NCBI GenBank assembly: GCA_023142975.1 | Contig: JAGLIN010000050.1 | Span: 1 to 16,702 of the forward strand | DNA length: 16,702 nucleotides | Source of the DNA: Candidatus Parcubacteria bacterium | GTDB taxonomy: Bacteria; Patescibacteriota; Minisyncoccia; JAHIHE01; JAGLIN01 | Direction: 5' to 3' | In this document: positions 14,259 to 16,702 of the stretch, in pieces | How the letters are laid out: the number at the start of each line of letters is the position of its first letter | Position numbering within the stretch: position 1 is the first letter of the stretch | Position numbers and translations under genes: made by a program | The notes under the pieces: generated by a model | Told to the model about the DNA's origin: nothing | Database searches by the model: none | The model's input: the letters and a program-made list of their open reading frames with translations, nothing else

Positions 14259-14315
14259 TGTCATTGCGAGGAGCCCGAACGAACACAGTGAGTGAGAAGG
14301 CGACGAAGCAATCCC
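14259..14315 (+). repeat. REP-like element, left copy beside the GIY-YIG ORF
   Basis: Ends TGTCATTGCGAGGAG and CGACGAAGCAATCCCG with about 26 variable bases between. The copy at 14687-14743 has the same ends in inverted orientation. It lies 16 bases before the rsmH start codon. Confidence 0.85.
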
Positions 14316-14386
14316 GTAACTACACGCGAAAAACTTGATTTTAGGATTGTTTATTCTAATTTTTTAGCCTCTTTAACCAAATCTTT

Positions 14387-14656
14387 CTATTCTGGATTCA
14401 TTTTTTCAATAAGCTCTATTTTCTTTTTTCTTGATCCCGCTTTTATTTGTTTTTCTATAGTGATAGCTACTTTAATATCATTATATGCTTCGTAATAAAC
14501 AACCGTATCTATATTATATTTTGCGGTAAAGCTGTTTTTATCAATTTTATTTTTATGTTGATCTTCTCTTTTAAATAGATTATTAGTGACTCCAATATAT
14601 ACTGTGGTGTGTCTTTTGTTAGTTGCTATATAAAGATAATATTGTTTTTCTTTCAT
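14387..14656 (-). CDS. GIY-YIG nuclease-domain protein, C-terminally truncated
   Basis: A single GIY-YIG domain of 89 aa of the small URI type (YhbQ-like). It shows the LYI and YIG motifs at 8-10 and 20-22, Arg30 in FKREDQHK and the metal-binding Glu68 in IEKQ, so the catalytic set looks intact. The frame stops at TAG directly after KMNPE. Family members usually continue W-K-D-L; here the codon after Glu is TAG and the next codons read KDLVKEAKKLE to a TAA at 14351-14353. A single TGG-to-TAG change has probably removed the last dozen residues. It lies inside the dcw cluster between mraZ and rsmH, flanked by inverted REP-like copies. Its job is unknown; relatives are predicted DNA endonucleases. 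A mobile or repeat-associated role is inferred from the flanks. Confidence 0.85.
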   Translation of the reverse strand: MKEKQYYLYIATNKRHTTVYIGVTNNLFKREDQHKNKIDKNSFTAKYNIDTVVYYEAYNDIKVAITIEKQIKAGSRKKKIELIEKMNPE

Positions 14657-14686
14657 ATCCTAAACAAAGGTTTTATTGGCTTGGAT

Positions 14687-14743
14687 GCGGGATTGCTTCG
14701 TCGCTCAATTATCCTGCGGATAATTTCACTCCTCGCAATGACA
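14687..14743 (-). repeat. REP-like element, right copy beside the GIY-YIG ORF
   Basis: Inverted copy of the element at 14259-14315. It shares 15 bases at one end and 16 at the other; the centre differs and carries a small hairpin of its own (ATTATCC, GGATAAT). It lies 24 bases beyond the mraZ stop codon. Confidence 0.85.
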
Positions 14744-14767
14744 GATAGAAAACTATCGCTCTGAATT

Positions 14768-15199
14768 CTAAACTCCCAGCTCTCCCAGCTTCTCTGCGAT
14801 ATCCCCACTTTCTTTTTCGGTTACTTCTTTATACTTCTCCCAACCATTCTCATCCCAGATTTCCAAACGATTATATAGTCCATTGACAATCACTTTCTTT
14901 TTAAGCATTGCGTATTTTCTTAAATAATCAGGAAGAACAATTCTTCCCTGTTTGTCAATTTGCACATCCATTGCTCCCGCCAGCATCAATCTTGCGAAAG
15001 CGCGCGTATTTGATTGGCTAATCGGAAGCTTGCTTAATTTTTCAGCCAAAATTTTCCACTCGCTCATTGTATATAAAAATAAACAGCCGTCTAATCCCTT
15101 AGTAACAACAGCTCCTTTTTTTAAGTCATTCCTAAACTTGACTGGCACTGCCAATCGTCCTTTATTGTCTAAATTGTGATTATATTCTCCAATAAACAT
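14768..15199 (-). CDS. mraZ: Transcriptional regulator MraZ
   Basis: DNA-binding regulator that opens the dcw cluster and represses its own promoter in bacteria where it has been studied. At 143 aa it has the two tandem SpoVT/AbrB-like halves, each with the DxxxR signature: DNKGR (11-15) and DKQGR (82-86), followed by LAVP and IVLP. Family members form rings that bind several GTGG-type boxes at once, and such boxes surround the promoter here. The start MFIGEYNHNLD is typical. No Shine-Dalgarno precedes it. It would be co-transcribed with rsmH, ftsL, ftsI and murF unless the inserted GIY-YIG unit interrupts the transcript. Confidence 0.96.
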   Translation of the reverse strand: MFIGEYNHNLDNKGRLAVPVKFRNDLKKGAVVTKGLDGCLFLYTMSEWKILAEKLSKLPISQSNTRAFARLMLAGAMDVQIDKQGRIVLPDYLRKYAMLKKKVIVNGLYNRLEIWDENGWEKYKEVTEKESGDIAEKLGELGV

Positions 15200-15212
15200 G
15201 TTTTCTACTTAT

Positions 15213-15300
15213 CCACATTTTATTTTAGTTTTCCCCACTTTTATCCACTTTTTTACATCATAGTTCCATTATACACCACTTATAGCAATAGTCAAACCAC
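15213..15300 (-). promoter_or_regulatory. Probable MraZ boxes around the mraZ promoter
   Basis: GTGG cores on the minus strand start at 15300, 15279, 15248, 15238 and 15216, most within AAAGTGG or TGTGG. Spacings are 21, 31, 10 and 22 bases, all near multiples of one helical turn. One lies in the promoter spacer and three lie downstream of the -10. This fits a ring-shaped MraZ oligomer closing its own promoter. Confidence 0.7.
15268..15295 (-). promoter_or_regulatory. Promoter of mraZ and the dcw cluster
   Basis: -35 TTGACT (15295-15290), 16-base spacer, perfect -10 TATAAT (15273-15268). Transcription would start near 15261, about 60 bases before the mraZ ATG. Confidence 0.85.
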
Positions 15301-15404
15301 GCAACTCCAAACAATCATAAATTCCAAAAAATGATTTTTTAGCTTATTTAAAGTGTTTTATAAAATTAAAAATAAATTTCATAACAAAAAAGCGGCTAAA
15401 CTAT

Positions 15405-15419
15405 CCACAGCTTACCCAC
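15405..15419 (-). promoter_or_regulatory. Possible upstream MraZ box pair
   Basis: Two more GTGG cores (AAAGTGGGTAA and CTGTGGATAG) lie 11 bases apart, about 105 bases upstream of the nearest promoter-proximal core. They could be a distal binding site for the same ring. Confidence 0.4.
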
Positions 15420-15427
15420 TTTTTGAT

Positions 15428-15506
15428 TGTCATCCTGAGCTTGTCGAAGAATGGTAGACTCGCTAAATTTGTTATAGTTCGACAAGCTCACTATGACAAA
15501 TTTAGC
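15428..15506. repeat. Palindromic repeat with two alternative stems
   Basis: TGAGCTTGTCGAA (15436-15448) pairs with TTCGACAAGCTCA (15478-15490), and GCTAAATTTGTTATAGT (15462-15478) pairs with ACTATGACAAATTTAGC (15490-15506, one wobble). The second stem puts the right arm of the first in its loop, so the two folds exclude each other. TGTCATCCTGAGCTTGTCGAA resembles a very widespread bacterial intergenic repeat. With the MraZ region it fills 15200-15522, which holds no gene. Confidence 0.75.
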
Positions 15507-15522
15507 TATTTCACAGTTTTAT

Positions 15523-16584
15523 TTAATATTCCCTTTTTATAATAAAGTCCGCCAAATTGCTTAAAAACTCTTTACACTTGCTTGAAGCTTTAATTTTTTT
15601 AAGATGTTTTTTGGATAACTTTATTAATTTTTCCGTTTGCGCTTTGGAATATTCAAGAGACCCCGTCTCTTTTATTATTTTTTTTACATTTTCTATATCA
15701 TCAAGATTTAGTTTTTTGTTCCCCGAAGCGGTTAAGATTATGTCTTTTTGCTTTTTATTGGCCACCTCTAAGGCCTTGGCGATTAATAACGTTTTCTTTC
15801 CTTCTTTAATATCTGAACCTACCGGCTTTCCTGTTTTCTTCTCATCTCCAAAAATACCAATGATATCATCTTGAATTTGAAAAGCAATACCAAGGGGTAT
15901 GGAAAATTCACTCAATAGTTTAAGAAACTTTTCGTCCGCTCCAGCTAAAATAGCTCCTAAATGAAGCGGTCCTTCAATAGTGTATTGAGCGGTTTTGTAT
16001 TTTTGCATTTCAATAATTTTGTTAATATCAAAATCAGAATTTACGCTCAACATTACATCTGTGGCTTCTCCGGCAATTGTATTGGAAACAATTTGATTCA
16101 TCTTATCAATCGCCTTGATTTTCAAATCCAACAAAAAATCCAATTTAGATAAAACTTCGTATCCAAAATTATGGGCCAAATCTCCGACAATTATTGCCAT
16201 TGAGATTTCAAAATGTTTTGAACTTTTATTTTTATATTTTTCCTTGTATCTGCAATGCATTGACAAATTACCATGTCTAAAATTATCCTGATCAATAATG
16301 TCATCGTGAATCAACAAGAAAGAATGGATCAACTCAACTGAAATTGCGGCTTTCAAAATCCTTTCTTTATCCTTTCCTCCAGCAATAATATATCCGCGAT
16401 AAAATAAAATCGGACGAATTCTTTTTCCGGATCTTAAAATAAAGTCCCTTAAACTTTCAGTCATTTCTAATAACTCATCGGGCTTTTCCTGATTTTTAAT
16501 TTGCTTAATTTTATTATCAAAGAACAAATTTAATTCTTCGTCTATTTTATTTTTTAAGTCAGTAAAATGATCTTCTGTCGGCAT
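15523..16584 (-). CDS. Polyprenyl (trans-isoprenyl) diphosphate synthase
   Basis: Condenses isopentenyl diphosphate onto an allylic diphosphate to build a linear isoprenoid chain, in the cytosol or at the membrane. At 353 aa it is a normal all-helical synthase. The substrate-binding GKRIRP lies at 53-58, the first Asp-rich motif DDIID at 94-98 with a trailing Asp100, and the second at 239-243 (DDIIG, the last Asp being Gly, then GDEKKTGKPVGSDIKEGKKT). The chain-length-determining residues before the first motif (ELIHSFLLIH) carry no pair of bulky aromatics, which would fit a product of geranylgeranyl length or longer; this is inference. It lies upstream of the dcw cluster with its own palindromic repeat in front. 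The product could feed lipid-carrier or quinone synthesis. Confidence 0.92.
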   Translation of the reverse strand: MPTEDHFTDLKNKIDEELNLFFDNKIKQIKNQEKPDELLEMTESLRDFILRSGKRIRPILFYRGYIIAGGKDKERILKAAISVELIHSFLLIHDDIIDQDNFRHGNLSMHCRYKEKYKNKSSKHFEISMAIIVGDLAHNFGYEVLSKLDFLLDLKIKAIDKMNQIVSNTIAGEATDVMLSVNSDFDINKIIEMQKYKTAQYTIEGPLHLGAILAGADEKFLKLLSEFSIPLGIAFQIQDDIIGIFGDEKKTGKPVGSDIKEGKKTLLIAKALEVANKKQKDIILTASGNKKLNLDDIENVKKIIKETGSLEYSKAQTEKLIKLSKKHLKKIKASSKCKEFLSNLADFIIKREY

Positions 16585-16623
16585 AATTTAATTTAATTTA
16601 ATTAGGACTATTTCATTATTGTC

Positions 16624-16694
16624 ATCCCAGAATTTTTTTATTCTGAAGGCGACATTGGTCAATGTCGCCTTCAGAATAAAAAAATGTCTGGGAT
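16624..16694. repeat. 71-bp palindrome before the isoprenyl synthase gene
   Basis: Outer ATCCCAG/CTGGGAT, then T7/A7, then an 18-bp perfect stem ATTCTGAAGGCGACATTG (16640-16657) with its complement (16660-16677). Outer ends read GTCATCC and GGATCCAGT, as in the repeat inside malic enzyme. It extends nearly to the window edge. The 16585-16702 stretch holds nothing else I recognise apart from an AT-rich leader. Confidence 0.85.
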
Positions 16695-16702
16695 CCAGTT
16701 AG

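Overview
This is an AT-rich bacterial window in which every recognisable gene lies on the minus strand, so it reads from high to low coordinates. Compact genes, a short Mur ligase lacking the usual first domain, several small secreted beta-sandwich proteins, mostly absent Shine-Dalgarno sites and abundant intergenic palindromic repeats suggest a Patescibacteria/CPR genome of Parcubacteria type. That assignment is inference; the window has no rRNA or universal marker.

Layout in reading order. (1) 16.7-15.5 kb: a palindromic repeat, then a trans-isoprenyl diphosphate synthase. (2) 15.5-9.6 kb: a division and cell-wall (dcw) cluster, mraZ - [GIY-YIG ORF between two inverted repeats] - rsmH - ftsL-like - [98-bp palindrome] - ftsI - murF. 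mraZ has a strong promoter with GTGG boxes in helical phase around it. No murE lies between ftsI and murF. (3) 9.6-9.3 kb: tRNA-Glu(CTC) with its own promoter, then an array of four ATTGCGTCAT repeats. (4) 9.3-8.3 kb: a winged-helix/Fic protein whose catalytic His is replaced by Gln and whose promoter contains one of the array repeats. (5) 8.1-2.7 kb: a cell-surface module of five exported proteins: a secreted 'YGTL' beta-sandwich protein, a subtilisin-like protease carrying the same domain at its C-terminus, two Ig-like membrane-associated proteins, and a secreted caspase-like (C14) protease. (6) 2.4-1.2 kb: malic enzyme, whose C-terminus runs into a palindromic repeat. (7) 1.2-0.1 kb: pheA behind a classical phenylalanine attenuator.

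The strongest single discovery is that attenuator. It has a sigma-70-like promoter, a 19-codon leader peptide with seven Phe codons, mutually exclusive antiterminator and terminator hairpins, and then pheA starting at a TTG behind an AGGAGG site. It implies translation-coupled control of phenylalanine synthesis in a lineage usually thought poor in amino-acid synthesis. Second is the Fic locus, a degenerate Fic active site joined to a DNA-binding domain behind a phased repeat array. Third is the set of palindromic elements that have entered the dcw operon, including a GIY-YIG unit whose gene has a TAG where the family normally has a conserved Trp.
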